The notes under the pieces are model-generated. The model did no database searches. It saw only the letters and a program-made list of their open reading frames with translations, and was not told where the DNA came from. A stretch of DNA of 64,000 nt from an uncultured Macellibacteroides sp. (GTDB taxonomy: Bacteria; Bacteroidota; Bacteroidia; Bacteroidales; Tannerellaceae), in NCBI RefSeq assembly GCF_963667135.1, contig NZ_OY762974.1, positions 186,001 through 250,000 on the forward strand, in the 5' to 3' direction. Below, piece by piece: positions 26,193 through 34,901 of this stretch. Each line of letters begins with the position of its first letter. Position 1 is the stretch's first letter. Made by a program: the position numbers and the translations under genes.

Positions 26193-28559
26193 TCATTCAT
26201 TTTTCACCACCTCAGCAGGGTTACTACTGGCAGCTTTTAATACTTGCATAAACACGGTGAGCAAAATCACAATGACTACACCAACAATCACTCCACACAA
26301 TAACCACCATGAGATGTTTATGCGGTAGGCATATCCTTGCAGCCAGCTGCTCATAACAAGATAAGCCAGTGGAAGCGCCACAACACCGGCAGTGATAACC
26401 TGCAAGGTATATTCGCGGAAAAACATGCGGATAATGTTGCCGACTTCCGCGCCTACTACTTTGCGGATGGCTATTTCTTTACGTCGCCGGCGCGTTGCGG
26501 CTACTGCGGCGGCATAAATACCAAACAGTGAAATCAACATGCAAACCGTTGCCAATACGGAAAACATTTTTAAACCAACCTGTTCCGACCAATTGAGATG
26601 ATCGTATAACTCGTCTACCTTAGTCAGACGAGCATCTGCCAAAGTAGCATCAATATCTGGAAGAATAGCAGTGATTCGCTGCATTGCCTCCAGCTCCTGG
26701 CCAGGTGCGACGCGGATATACAAGATGTTTGAAGACTGAGAAGATGGCAGGAAAATGGTAGGCTGGATACGATTGCGAAGCGACAAGGTATGGAAATCAT
26801 TTACAACTCCCGCCACTTTGTATTCCACTATAATAGAGGTATCATCGAAGGAGGGAATACGGATTATAGAGCCTTCGGGGTCGCTAAGTCCCATCACTTG
26901 GGCGGCCTCCTCATTGAGAACGATTTTTTGCGTTTCACCGTTATACCACCATTCTCCCGTAAGCATTTTTAATCTGAATGTTTCGGCAAACTGGTTGTCG
27001 GTATAAATCACATTGAATGCCGGCTTTTCGAAAGATGATTTTCCCGGCCATTCTACTTCGGTGATCATAGTATAAATATCAGCTTTGTGTCGAGGCTCGA
27101 AATTGGCTTGGGTGATGCTCTCGACTTGAGGGATAGCTGCAAGTTCATGCTCCAGCGCTCCCTGGACTTTCCCCGAATAATCTAGAAACCCGGACAATTG
27201 AATCATTCCACGGCTGTCGAATCCCAAATCTTTGCGATTGACAAAACGCATTTGCATCATTACTACCAATGCCGCGACTATGAATATTATACTGACGGCT
27301 AATTGCATGATTACAGCCACACGACGCAATGCAGGCTTCCCGGTTATTTTTCTTTCCGACTCAGGAAACGTGGACAAATGACTCAACCGCCAGAAAAAAA
27401 TAGAACCTATCAAAAGTATCAACACCATCACCCCTATTCCGCAAACAAAAAATAATTGAATCAGTTGTGGTATTTCTATCGTAATATTAAGCATTCCGGA
27501 AAATACGGGACGGGCGATGTAGACAAAAGAACAAGCCAGGAACAATGCCAGAAGAATAGCACAAAGCAATTCAAACATCATCTGTATAACGAGTTGACCG
27601 ACTGAAGCCCCATGTACCGTGCGCAGACGCAACTCACGGATACGTTGACGAAAAAGGTCGAGGTATAGGTTCAGGAAGTTGAATATCGCACTGAACAACA
27701 ACAGCATCCCAGATGCAACAAACAGTCCTATAAAATTCAACGTAAATGGTATATCAGTGTTTAGTTGGTGGCGGACGTCGCTTATCGGCAGCATCCGTAG
27801 CTCAATATTGGAATTTACACCCAATTGTGTAGTAAAATCACGCATTTGTTCTGCAAGTTTATTAACATCAGTGTCGGGATGCAACTTTACATACAGATTC
27901 ATGAAAAACATTGTCCACTGAGCCTCCTCAGGCAACTCAGTGAAATATTTAAGCATATTGTGATAAATAATAACGTCAAACTGCAAGTTAGTGTTTGGCG
28001 ACGGGTCTTTCACCACAGCTGTAACGGTATAAGGTGGTAGTGAAGATCTCATTTTCGTTTGCACCTGTTGCCCAATAGCTTTTTCCACATCTCCGAACAA
28101 ACGTACGGCGACAGTTTCCGTAAGGATAATGTTATTCAAGACTTGCAACGACTGTCTGGCGTCGCCGCTGACAAATTCCTGTGGAAAAATACCAAAAAAA
28201 GTGCTGTCGGTATAAAGCGTACGCAGTCGGATGTGTGGAATTCCCTCAACACTGCAATTTTCTTGCTCGGTTATACAAACGGTAGAGGCTTCAATTGCCG
28301 GAAACTTTTCGTGCAATTTCTTTTCAAAAATTCTCGAAACACCTTCGTTCACCTTACCCGATTGTTTCTCCACAGCATAAATACGGTAAATATGGTCCGC
28401 ATCGGGATAGAAACTGTCGTAAGAAGTTTCATAGCGCATCCAGTAAACTGCGGGAACGAAACAGGCAAGTCCGAAAGCCAACCCGAAAATACCAGTAAGC
28501 GACTGCGTTTTGTATTTCCACATATTGCGGAAAGCAATTTTGAAATAATGGATTAACAT
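26193..28559 (-). CDS. MacB/FtsX-type ABC transporter permease
   Basis: This 788-residue permease has the MacB layout: one N-terminal membrane helix (about 20-40), a periplasmic domain, FtsX helices, a second periplasmic domain and C-terminal helices. The cytoplasmic motif RRRKEIAIRKVVGAEVGNI is present. It is nearly identical to the orphan copy at 13277-15643. Here its ATPase is encoded directly upstream (28590-29264), 30 bp away. In RiPP loci such transporters commonly give self-immunity or export. It precedes the precursor gene at 26041, so export of, or immunity to, that peptide is a fair inference. Confidence 0.85.
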   Translation of the reverse strand: MLIHYFKIAFRNMWKYKTQSLTGIFGLAFGLACFVPAVYWMRYETSYDSFYPDADHIYRIYAVEKQSGKVNEGVSRIFEKKLHEKFPAIEASTVCITEQENCSVEGIPHIRLRTLYTDSTFFGIFPQEFVSGDARQSLQVLNNIILTETVAVRLFGDVEKAIGQQVQTKMRSSLPPYTVTAVVKDPSPNTNLQFDVIIYHNMLKYFTELPEEAQWTMFFMNLYVKLHPDTDVNKLAEQMRDFTTQLGVNSNIELRMLPISDVRHQLNTDIPFTLNFIGLFVASGMLLLFSAIFNFLNLYLDLFRQRIRELRLRTVHGASVGQLVIQMMFELLCAILLALFLACSFVYIARPVFSGMLNITIEIPQLIQLFFVCGIGVMVLILLIGSIFFWRLSHLSTFPESERKITGKPALRRVAVIMQLAVSIIFIVAALVVMMQMRFVNRKDLGFDSRGMIQLSGFLDYSGKVQGALEHELAAIPQVESITQANFEPRHKADIYTMITEVEWPGKSSFEKPAFNVIYTDNQFAETFRLKMLTGEWWYNGETQKIVLNEEAAQVMGLSDPEGSIIRIPSFDDTSIIVEYKVAGVVNDFHTLSLRNRIQPTIFLPSSQSSNILYIRVAPGQELEAMQRITAILPDIDATLADARLTKVDELYDHLNWSEQVGLKMFSVLATVCMLISLFGIYAAAVAATRRRRKEIAIRKVVGAEVGNIIRMFFREYTLQVITAGVVALPLAYLVMSSWLQGYAYRINISWWLLCGVIVGVVIVILLTVFMQVLKAASSNPAEVVKNE

Positions 28560-28589
28560 ATTAATTATAAATTATAATTTTTCAATTGT

Positions 28590-29264
28590 TTACAGTTTCA
28601 GCTCGGTTACTAGTCGTCCGTCTAACATGTTGATAATGCGGTTTGAATATTTAGCATCATGCTGACTGTGAGTTACCATTACGATAGTTGTTCCCTCTTT
28701 GTTAAGCTCGGTCAGCAACCCCATTACTTCCTTTCCATTTTGGGAATCTAAGTTACCTGTAGGTTCGTCTGCCAATATTAGTTTAGGATTTGCAACGACT
28801 GCACGGGCGATAGCTACGCGTTGCTGCTGTCCACCTGATAATTGTTGTGGGAAATGTTTATTGCGATGTGAAATCTGCATCCGGTCCATTGCTGTCTGTA
28901 CCTTTTTTCTGCGTTCAGTAGATGAAACGCCCATATAGAGTAGTGGCAATTCGATATTTTCGAACACGTTCAACTCCTCAATCAAGTTGAAACTCTGAAA
29001 TATGAAGCCAACAACTCCTTTACGCAATCGAGTGCGCTGCCATTCTGGGTATTTGCTTACATCCGCTCCATTGAGGCAATACATACCTTTTGTGGGATTG
29101 TCCAGCAAACCAAGGATATTGAGCAAGGTTGATTTGCCACAACCCGATGGTCCCATTATTGCAACAAATTCACTCTCTTCTATTCCTAAACTGACATTAT
29201 TTAATGCCCATGTTTCAACTTCTTCGGTTCGGAAAATTTTTTGCAGATTTTCTACTTTAATCAT
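28590..29264 (-). CDS. MacB/LolD-type ABC transporter ATP-binding protein
   Basis: This 224-residue ATPase has Walker A GPSGCGKST (about residues 38-46), the signature LSGGQQQRVAIARA and Walker B LILADEPTGNLD. It is the length usual for MacB/LolD-class ATPases. The partner permease is immediately downstream. It acts at the inner face of the cytoplasmic membrane and would be the only ATPase available for both permease copies in this window. Confidence 0.9.
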   Translation of the reverse strand: MIKVENLQKIFRTEEVETWALNNVSLGIEESEFVAIMGPSGCGKSTLLNILGLLDNPTKGMYCLNGADVSKYPEWQRTRLRKGVVGFIFQSFNLIEELNVFENIELPLLYMGVSSTERRKKVQTAMDRMQISHRNKHFPQQLSGGQQQRVAIARAVVANPKLILADEPTGNLDSQNGKEVMGLLTELNKEGTTIVMVTHSQHDAKYSNRIINMLDGRLVTELKL

Positions 29265-29571
29265 AATTTGTTTTTTTAGTTATTATTATATTTTCTTTAT
29301 TATTAAATCTAGAGCAGCATAATCCGAGAAACTTCTCTTCTACTTGTTGAACACTTGTACCCTCATCTTAAAGTACACTTAACTTAGAAAATCTTAGTCT
29401 TATCCGATTTCGTCTGGTATTTTATATACAAAAATTGGATATATCTCAAGAACTTTTACTAAATTGAGAAAAATAGAATATCAAAATACTGGATAAAGAC
29501 AAAACTATGTTCTGCTGGAGTAATCTATTTTTCTTGTGGATATTCATTCATGGATTTCATATCTCTATAAA
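29265..29571. other. Intergenic stretch with nothing recognisable
   Basis: This 307-bp AT-rich gap between the glycosyltransferase and the ABC ATPase holds no reading frame of note, no regulon element and no clear hairpin. A promoter for the ATPase-permease pair is expected here but no TAnnTTTG box stands out. Confidence 0.4.
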
Positions 29572-30348
29572 TTATCTTGCAACCTTTTTTATTAATTCTT
29601 CTTTTCCATAATTGACGATCACATTAAAATCATGGTTTGCTTTATCAAGGTGTATTTCCGACCGAAATGATCCGTTTAGATCTCTTGGATGTGATAAATG
29701 AAATATACAATCTTTGTTTCTGTATATATTATATTCAAATTCTAACCATCGATAGTGCCTCTCACCATCTTCAAGCCCCCAACCGTAAAACTCCTCGTTG
29801 TCCTTGCCTGCATACAAATATTTTTCTGTTTTCGCTAAGATCGCTCCACCAACTGCACCGATCACCCCATCGACCGAATAAAGGGAATTCATTTTGTCTT
29901 TATGCTTTTTCAGAAATCCGATATCTCTGTGCGTCCAATAATGATTTCTTAAAATGTAAGATGTGTCAAGAAAATCGCCATTATATGGATAAGCAATATC
30001 TACATTTCCATTTCGAAGCTGTTTCACAGAATCCTCTATCTGTTCTTTCTCAAGAATCACATCTGCATCCCAGATAGCGATAAAATTAGTCTTTACCTCA
30101 TTCGCCATTTTATTTAGATATTTTGTTTTATGAAAAACAGGATCTTTATCTTCAACAAAATAATAAGTGATATCTTTTGTCATAGATTGGATCATCCGGT
30201 TATTGTAAACTGTAGCTTCAAGAACAACTATATTCGTATCAAAGTCTTTTTGAATACAGTCAACAGTTAGAATTAGGTTCTCGAGTCTTACAATTGAATC
30301 CATACGTATAGGGATAATAAACGTTGTATCTTTTAAGTTTGTTTTCAT
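29572..30348 (-). CDS. Glycosyltransferase with GT7-like C-terminal motif
   Basis: This 258-residue GT-A-type enzyme has a DAD metal-binding motif in FIAIWDADVIL (near residue 95). It also has EEFYGWGLEDGERHYRW (near 185-200), which resembles the acceptor-side GWGxED motif of beta-1,4-galactosyltransferases. No signal or membrane segment is seen, so it acts in the cytoplasm. Its ATG overlaps the stop codon of the LanC-like gene (ATGA), which implies translational coupling. With the other glycosyltransferases of this region it may glycosylate a peptide; a role in surface polysaccharide synthesis cannot be excluded. Confidence 0.7.
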   Translation of the reverse strand: MKTNLKDTTFIIPIRMDSIVRLENLILTVDCIQKDFDTNIVVLEATVYNNRMIQSMTKDITYYFVEDKDPVFHKTKYLNKMANEVKTNFIAIWDADVILEKEQIEDSVKQLRNGNVDIAYPYNGDFLDTSYILRNHYWTHRDIGFLKKHKDKMNSLYSVDGVIGAVGGAILAKTEKYLYAGKDNEEFYGWGLEDGERHYRWLEFEYNIYRNKDCIFHLSHPRDLNGSFRSEIHLDKANHDFNVIVNYGKEELIKKVAR

Positions 30349-31373
30349 GTATTATGTTTTTGGATATGTGACAAAACCAATTCTACTCCCAGAAATCCAT
30401 TTAACAATCCACTATGAATATTGAAAAAATAATCATGTTTAAATAGCGACGTCCAAGCCTCTGAATTTATGATTTTGTCATAAAATTCCTGAGGATTATA
30501 AGTTATTTTGTATTCTGGATAATTACTTTCCAAATAGTAAAGTAACAAATATATCATAGATAAGCCATTACTTACAAATATCTGCTTATTCTTCATCTCT
30601 TTTTTTAAAATGTTGGATAAACTAATTTCTTTTCTTAAGAAAATTATATATTTTTCCCATTGTGGATTTTTCATATAAGGAATAAGTGGAAGCATTCCAC
30701 ATAAGAGATACAACCTGTTCGCATGTAAAACAGGTAATCTACAAATGATAGAATACTCAAACTCCTCAAGTATCTTGAGGAGTTTTTCATTATAAAAATT
30801 CTGTTTTAATAATTTGCTACATATATAAGAAAACATGGGTAAATGATAATGGTAAACAGAGAAAGAATAATACTCATTAAAAAAATCACTATTTAGCCCT
30901 TCATAAAATAAGTTTATAACTTTTATAATCAATTCTTGGAAAATATATAGTTCTTCGTCATTAACCTGATCATCAGACCGTATCGAAAGGTAATATAGTA
31001 AATGTAATAGTTCATTTTTTTTATAGAAAGAGCTATCAGAAAGGAATGCTAGGCGCTTAAACACAACATTGTCAATTTCTTCTAATAATTCATTTACATC
31101 ACCTTCAACAAAATCGTCCCTAATTAATTGCATAATTCCTAACGCAACTCCAGCTAATCCGCTTTCTACTCCAATGGATGAATCCAAAGAAAGTTTACCT
31201 AGGGTATTGTCCAGCAAATTTTCAGCTATCTTCTTATACTTTTTTTCCTGTTCAATCCGAGATAAATAGTAAAAATAAAGACAGATACCCATTTGACCCT
31301 GAGCCAAACCAATAGGATATGTTTTCTCAATAGATTGTATAAGTTTTTTATTTAATTCTTCTGTGTATTTCAT
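30345..31373 (-). CDS. LanC-like alpha/alpha-toroid protein
   Basis: This 342-residue protein has the repeated glycine-containing helix motifs of LanC proteins: GLAQGQMGICLYFYYLS (about 17-33), SGLAGVALGIMQLI (about 70-83) and HSGLLNGFLGVELVLS at the C-terminus. LanC enzymes close thioether rings on dehydrated peptides using a zinc bound by Cys, Cys and His. Here the usual WCxG and CHG zinc motifs are absent; a His remains in the last motif but not the adjacent Cys. It may be a non-zinc member that binds the peptide or leader. It shares the motif EGDxxELLxEID with the two other LanC-like proteins of the region and is coupled to the downstream glycosyltransferase. Confidence 0.7.
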   Translation of the reverse strand: MKYTEELNKKLIQSIEKTYPIGLAQGQMGICLYFYYLSRIEQEKKYKKIAENLLDNTLGKLSLDSSIGVESGLAGVALGIMQLIRDDFVEGDVNELLEEIDNVVFKRLAFLSDSSFYKKNELLHLLYYLSIRSDDQVNDEELYIFQELIIKVINLFYEGLNSDFFNEYYSFSVYHYHLPMFSYICSKLLKQNFYNEKLLKILEEFEYSIICRLPVLHANRLYLLCGMLPLIPYMKNPQWEKYIIFLRKEISLSNILKKEMKNKQIFVSNGLSMIYLLLYYLESNYPEYKITYNPQEFYDKIINSEAWTSLFKHDYFFNIHSGLLNGFLGVELVLSHIQKHNT

Positions 31374-31892
31374 TATCGTATTATTATTTAGGATGAAAAA
31401 TTCTTAATTATCTATTTTTTTAATGATGAAAAACCTCAATTAGGTAATCGCAAGATATTTTATTCGTCAAACTATATAGTAGGAGTTCTATAATTATTCT
31501 TTAACTACTAATCAAAAAATTGATAGCTGTATTTTTTGTTCTTAGAAACTTCTTTTATATATCCGAGGTAATTACTATTAGTATATACCATCAGGTCTAT
31601 AGTACTAACTTATACTTTCTTTTCCAACCCAATCTCCCCTGTTTCGACTAGATTACTTACCAAAATTCCTTAAGTTATAAGAAAATAATATTTTTTAACA
31701 GTAGATTCTTCATAATTAATTCGTTTTATATGTTTTGTATTGCTGAAAATTTTGAGTATTTCGATGTTGGAGTTGACTCCAAGTTCGGTTCTTTTTAGCA
31801 ATAATCTTATATGTGATACTGAAGATGATCAATTAAATCTTTTATTAAGTGACATCAATTATAACAAATAATAGATTCATAATCGTAAAATC
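31374..31892. other. 519-bp intergenic stretch
   Basis: The gap lies between the LuxR-type regulator and the LanC-like gene. It holds no frame longer than about 15 codons with a good start. One 16-bp palindrome, TTGGAGTTGACTCCAA at 31767-31782, could be an operator. No clear TAnnTTTG box was found on the minus strand. Confidence 0.4.
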
Positions 31893-32666
31893 TTATTTCA
31901 GAGAGATCAACCGATGATAACAAGCAAATTCAATCGCTTCCTGCATAGAATGTACATTTAACTTTGAAAATAACGGTTTTATTTGGTTTCGTATTGTGTT
32001 TTCTCCCTTGCACAAATCGTTAGCTATTTCTTTTGAACTTTTACCCTGCTGGGCTAACATAAGAATTGCCTTTTCGCGTTCCGTAAGCCGATTTTTTGTT
32101 TTTGGAGTCCAACGTTTAGAAGTATAATTATACTCCTCATATGTTAATCCATCATTGTTATACATTCGCAAATTTCCGGAATTTTTAATGGTTGAACTTC
32201 CAACAGAACATATCAAATAGCGTAATTTATCTTCTTGCAGAATATGTTTCATCCGGTGGTAAACCATTTGCGAAACAGGTCGCTTGGGTAGAAAAGAATA
32301 ATTTCGTTGCAAACGAAATGTACATGAAAAATAGTCTATTTCGTCCCACTTTTCCCCGTAATTATTAAGATATTTCAAAACAGCACTTAGCATTGTTATC
32401 CACAAAGACAAATCTTTGGGATAAACAATTTTTGAATAAAAACCATATCCTTCTCTTTGCGCATCTTCAACGGAAGAACCACAAAGAAAAAGATCATCAG
32501 GTTTAATATAGCAAAATCGTTCTTGCTGTATGTCTATTACATAGAAACTTTGTGTGATAGTAGCGGAAAACACTTCAAAACATTGAATAAGGGTTTTAAC
32601 GTGATTTTCAAATGCAATCGGTTCCATTTGAGGGTATTTCAAATATTGATCTTCTGTAGTTTTCAT
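31893..32666 (-). CDS. LuxR-type HTH transcriptional regulator
   Basis: This 257-residue protein starts at the ATG at 32666; an in-frame TTG lies 15 bp upstream. The C-terminal domain (about 195-257) is a classic GerE/LuxR HTH: RLTEREKAILMLAQQGKSS, KEIANDLCKGENTIRNQIK and KLNVHSMQEA. The N-terminal half looks PAS-like (SFYVIDIQQERFCYIKPDD). It is a cytoplasmic DNA-binding protein. It is the first gene after element P6, so it belongs to the shared regulon and may regulate the downstream LanC/glycosyltransferase genes. The signal sensed is unknown. Confidence 0.85.
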   Translation of the reverse strand: MKTTEDQYLKYPQMEPIAFENHVKTLIQCFEVFSATITQSFYVIDIQQERFCYIKPDDLFLCGSSVEDAQREGYGFYSKIVYPKDLSLWITMLSAVLKYLNNYGEKWDEIDYFSCTFRLQRNYSFLPKRPVSQMVYHRMKHILQEDKLRYLICSVGSSTIKNSGNLRMYNNDGLTYEEYNYTSKRWTPKTKNRLTEREKAILMLAQQGKSSKEIANDLCKGENTIRNQIKPLFSKLNVHSMQEAIEFACYHRLISLK

Positions 32667-32790
32667 ATATAAAATTAACAAATATAAAATATTTTAGTTT
32701 TATTTAACCGAAACTTAATAAACACATTCCATCCTTAACAAATTAACTATTGACATTTAATACTAATCGATCTGAACAAATTGATTACGC

Positions 32791-32847
32791 CAAAACTAAT
32801 TACTATATTTGGTTCGATAACCATAAAGTTGTTCACTTTTTGTTCAC
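32791..32847 (-). promoter_or_regulatory. Regulon promoter element P6
   Basis: Minus-strand GTGAACAA repeats at 32840-32847 and 32829-32836 are followed after 30 bp by TAGTTTTG at 32791-32798. It begins 15 bp after the fossil stop codon of the pseudo-regulator and faces the LuxR gene, with a leader of about 120 nt. Confidence 0.75.
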
Positions 32848-32862
32848 AAATGACTTTTATTG

Positions 32863-33362
32863 CTAAATGTTTGATGAAATTTACCTAAATCGACTGAAGA
32901 GCTGATGCATCTGTTTATTTTTTTTGAATAATCTTTTTCGGCCCATGGAGATCGCCGATTTAGTTAATCCGACTATTTTTGCCATGGATATTACAGATAA
33001 CCATGTTTTTAATTGATAACAAACATGAAGCTCTGCCTCTGAAATTTGGTCACAACAGCTTTTAAATCGAACCGAACAGTTATTTTATATATTATTTTGT
33101 TACTGTTCCAGCATGAGCCAATCTTCTTTAATCATCTTTTTTACTTTTTACTTAAATCGATTAGTTTCAAATAGATTTCAGATTGAATAAAGCTCATTTT
33201 ACGCAAACCATCTTCTTTTAAAAGTTTTACAATACGGGCATTTTTCATTTTCAATAATTCTGCCTGGGTTTGGATAAGTTCTCTTTATATGGTATTAAAA
33301 TGTTGTTTGCTAGACGATAGCTGTTCGCACAAAAGCTATTTTCATTTAATATTAATAGTCAT
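32863..33362 (-). pseudogene. Degenerate TPR/HTH regulator (C-terminal part)
   Basis: DNA here matches most of the regulator gene at 12260-12907, from the stop codon up to the coiled coil, but many frameshifts and stops break it. The HTH part and the helix around CDQISEAE are recognisable. The spacing of 15 bp between its stop and the promoter repeats equals that at the intact copies. It shows that the regulator-promoter module has been duplicated as a unit. Confidence 0.75.
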
Positions 33363-33487
33363 TGGGAAACGAAAAGGAACAAAATCAGATAGGTAAATAT
33401 ATGAGATAATATTTGCGTAATATGTAAAATATTCGCGACAAATTTTGTCATTTTCTGTAAAATATCTTATTAATTGCACTTTTTTTG

Positions 33488-33567
33488 TAGCAATACATCC
33501 GCTATCATAAAATCTTAACCATAATATTCGCTAGGATAAGAATATATTTATTGGAAACAAAAGACAA
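33488..33567 (-). pseudogene. Fragments of a type A propeller gene
   Basis: Two short segments (about 33491-33526 and 33528-33566) resemble non-adjacent parts of the type A propeller genes, for example 'gctatcataaaatcttaacc' against the copy near 6070. Both are noncoding now and abut the HlyD gene's 3' end. The assignment rests on short matches only. Confidence 0.4.
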
Positions 33568-34887
33568 TTATTTCCGGCTCTTTTGATCTTGTATTAATTT
33601 ACGGACTGGCATCAGGAAGCGTTCAATCAGGCGGAGATCATCGGTTATGATTTCCGCACTTCCTGCCATCTGGCGGGTTAGCGGAAGCTGCCTATCGTAA
33701 TTGGTGGTCAATCCGGATGGGAAAACAATCTCAAGTACATAAAAGCCTTCCGGTGTCGGGATATTGGAAATACTTTCTACCCGGCCAATCAGGTAACCAA
33801 ATTCCTGATCAGGAAAGTTGGTAAGCCTCACATTTACCCGCTGGCCAACCTTCACCTTTCCCGAACCCTGTACCGGAAGTAAGGCTTTTCCTTTTGGCTG
33901 GTGCTGTTCGGCGGGAACAACTGTAAAGATGGTCTCCCCGGTTAACACATTCTGATTGTTACTCCATACACCCATCAGGTTTACTGTTCCAGATATAGGA
34001 CTCACCATCAGGTAATCCCGCTCCCACGACTTAATGGCCGTTACCAGTTGTTCCGTTGCATTACGCAATGCCAACATATAGCGATTCTCCAGTTCCGACG
34101 ACTGCTGCTGTAAGTCGAGCAACGTCTCTTTACCCTGCGTTAACTGCATTTCCGACTGTTTTGCTGAGGCCTTCACAGACAAAGAAGTCTGCCTGCTTTG
34201 CAGGTAACTATTCTTAGAAACCTCAAAATCCTCATCAGACAATATTTTCCTTCGGTAAAGAGCCGAATCACGTTGAAACATCGACCGGGCAAGTTCGGCT
34301 TGTACCTCAGTCAGTTTTTTTTGTTCCACCACTCCCCCATAATACTGATGTTGCATACTTAGCTGCTTTTGCTGAAAAGCAATCTTTTGAGGATAGTAAT
34401 TTAACGATTTATAATCCCTGTAATCTTGCAAACTTGTAAGGAAAAGAGAATAAGCACTCTGCGCACTTCCCAATTGGAGCGAACGAACACCAAATACCTG
34501 ACGGGCCTTTATCAAATCACTTCCTTCGGCTATCCATCTGCCTACCTCCGACGATAACCAAAGTATATCGTCCGTTCGGGCCGGGTTCTGAATAACGGCC
34601 AAAGGGATATCCGCCGATACCTGACTATTGTTTTCCACATAAATCTTGTCCAACTTTCCCGATGCACGAGCGATAATACTTACCGGAGGATCTACAGTGG
34701 TGATTGTAACCTCCGCTGTAATAACATCCGGATAGCGATAAAAGAAACTTAGACAAAGCAATATAAGCAAAATACCGAACAATACAGCGATACCCCAGCG
34801 CAGTATCCACGGCGGAACACGACTCATCACCTCTTGCACCTCTTCACTTCGCAACTCAATCTCCTTATATTTCTTTTCTTCTTCCAT
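33568..34887 (-). CDS. HlyD-family periplasmic adaptor of the peptide exporter
   Basis: This 439-residue membrane fusion protein has one N-terminal transmembrane helix (about 28-50, WGIAVLFGILLILLCLSFF). It then has a barrel-sandwich start (ISIIARASGKLDKIYVENN in essence), a long coiled-coil (about 165-285) and a C-terminal beta-barrel region with SGTVNLMG and VGQRVNVRLTNFPDQEFG. It links the inner-membrane PCAT exporter to an outer-membrane channel. It starts 14 bp after the PCAT stop codon and is the last gene of the exporter operon. Three relics of related genes (22758, 44347, 48379) are in this window. Confidence 0.9.
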   Translation of the reverse strand: MEEEKKYKEIELRSEEVQEVMSRVPPWILRWGIAVLFGILLILLCLSFFYRYPDVITAEVTITTVDPPVSIIARASGKLDKIYVENNSQVSADIPLAVIQNPARTDDILWLSSEVGRWIAEGSDLIKARQVFGVRSLQLGSAQSAYSLFLTSLQDYRDYKSLNYYPQKIAFQQKQLSMQHQYYGGVVEQKKLTEVQAELARSMFQRDSALYRRKILSDEDFEVSKNSYLQSRQTSLSVKASAKQSEMQLTQGKETLLDLQQQSSELENRYMLALRNATEQLVTAIKSWERDYLMVSPISGTVNLMGVWSNNQNVLTGETIFTVVPAEQHQPKGKALLPVQGSGKVKVGQRVNVRLTNFPDQEFGYLIGRVESISNIPTPEGFYVLEIVFPSGLTTNYDRQLPLTRQMAGSAEIITDDLRLIERFLMPVRKLIQDQKSRK

Positions 34888-34901
34888 TTGCGTTATCCGT
34901 G

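Noticed and set aside
31767..31782. Palindrome TTGGAGTTGACTCCAA as a regulator site
   Set aside because: It is a single copy far from any recognisable promoter, so I note it only as a possible operator.
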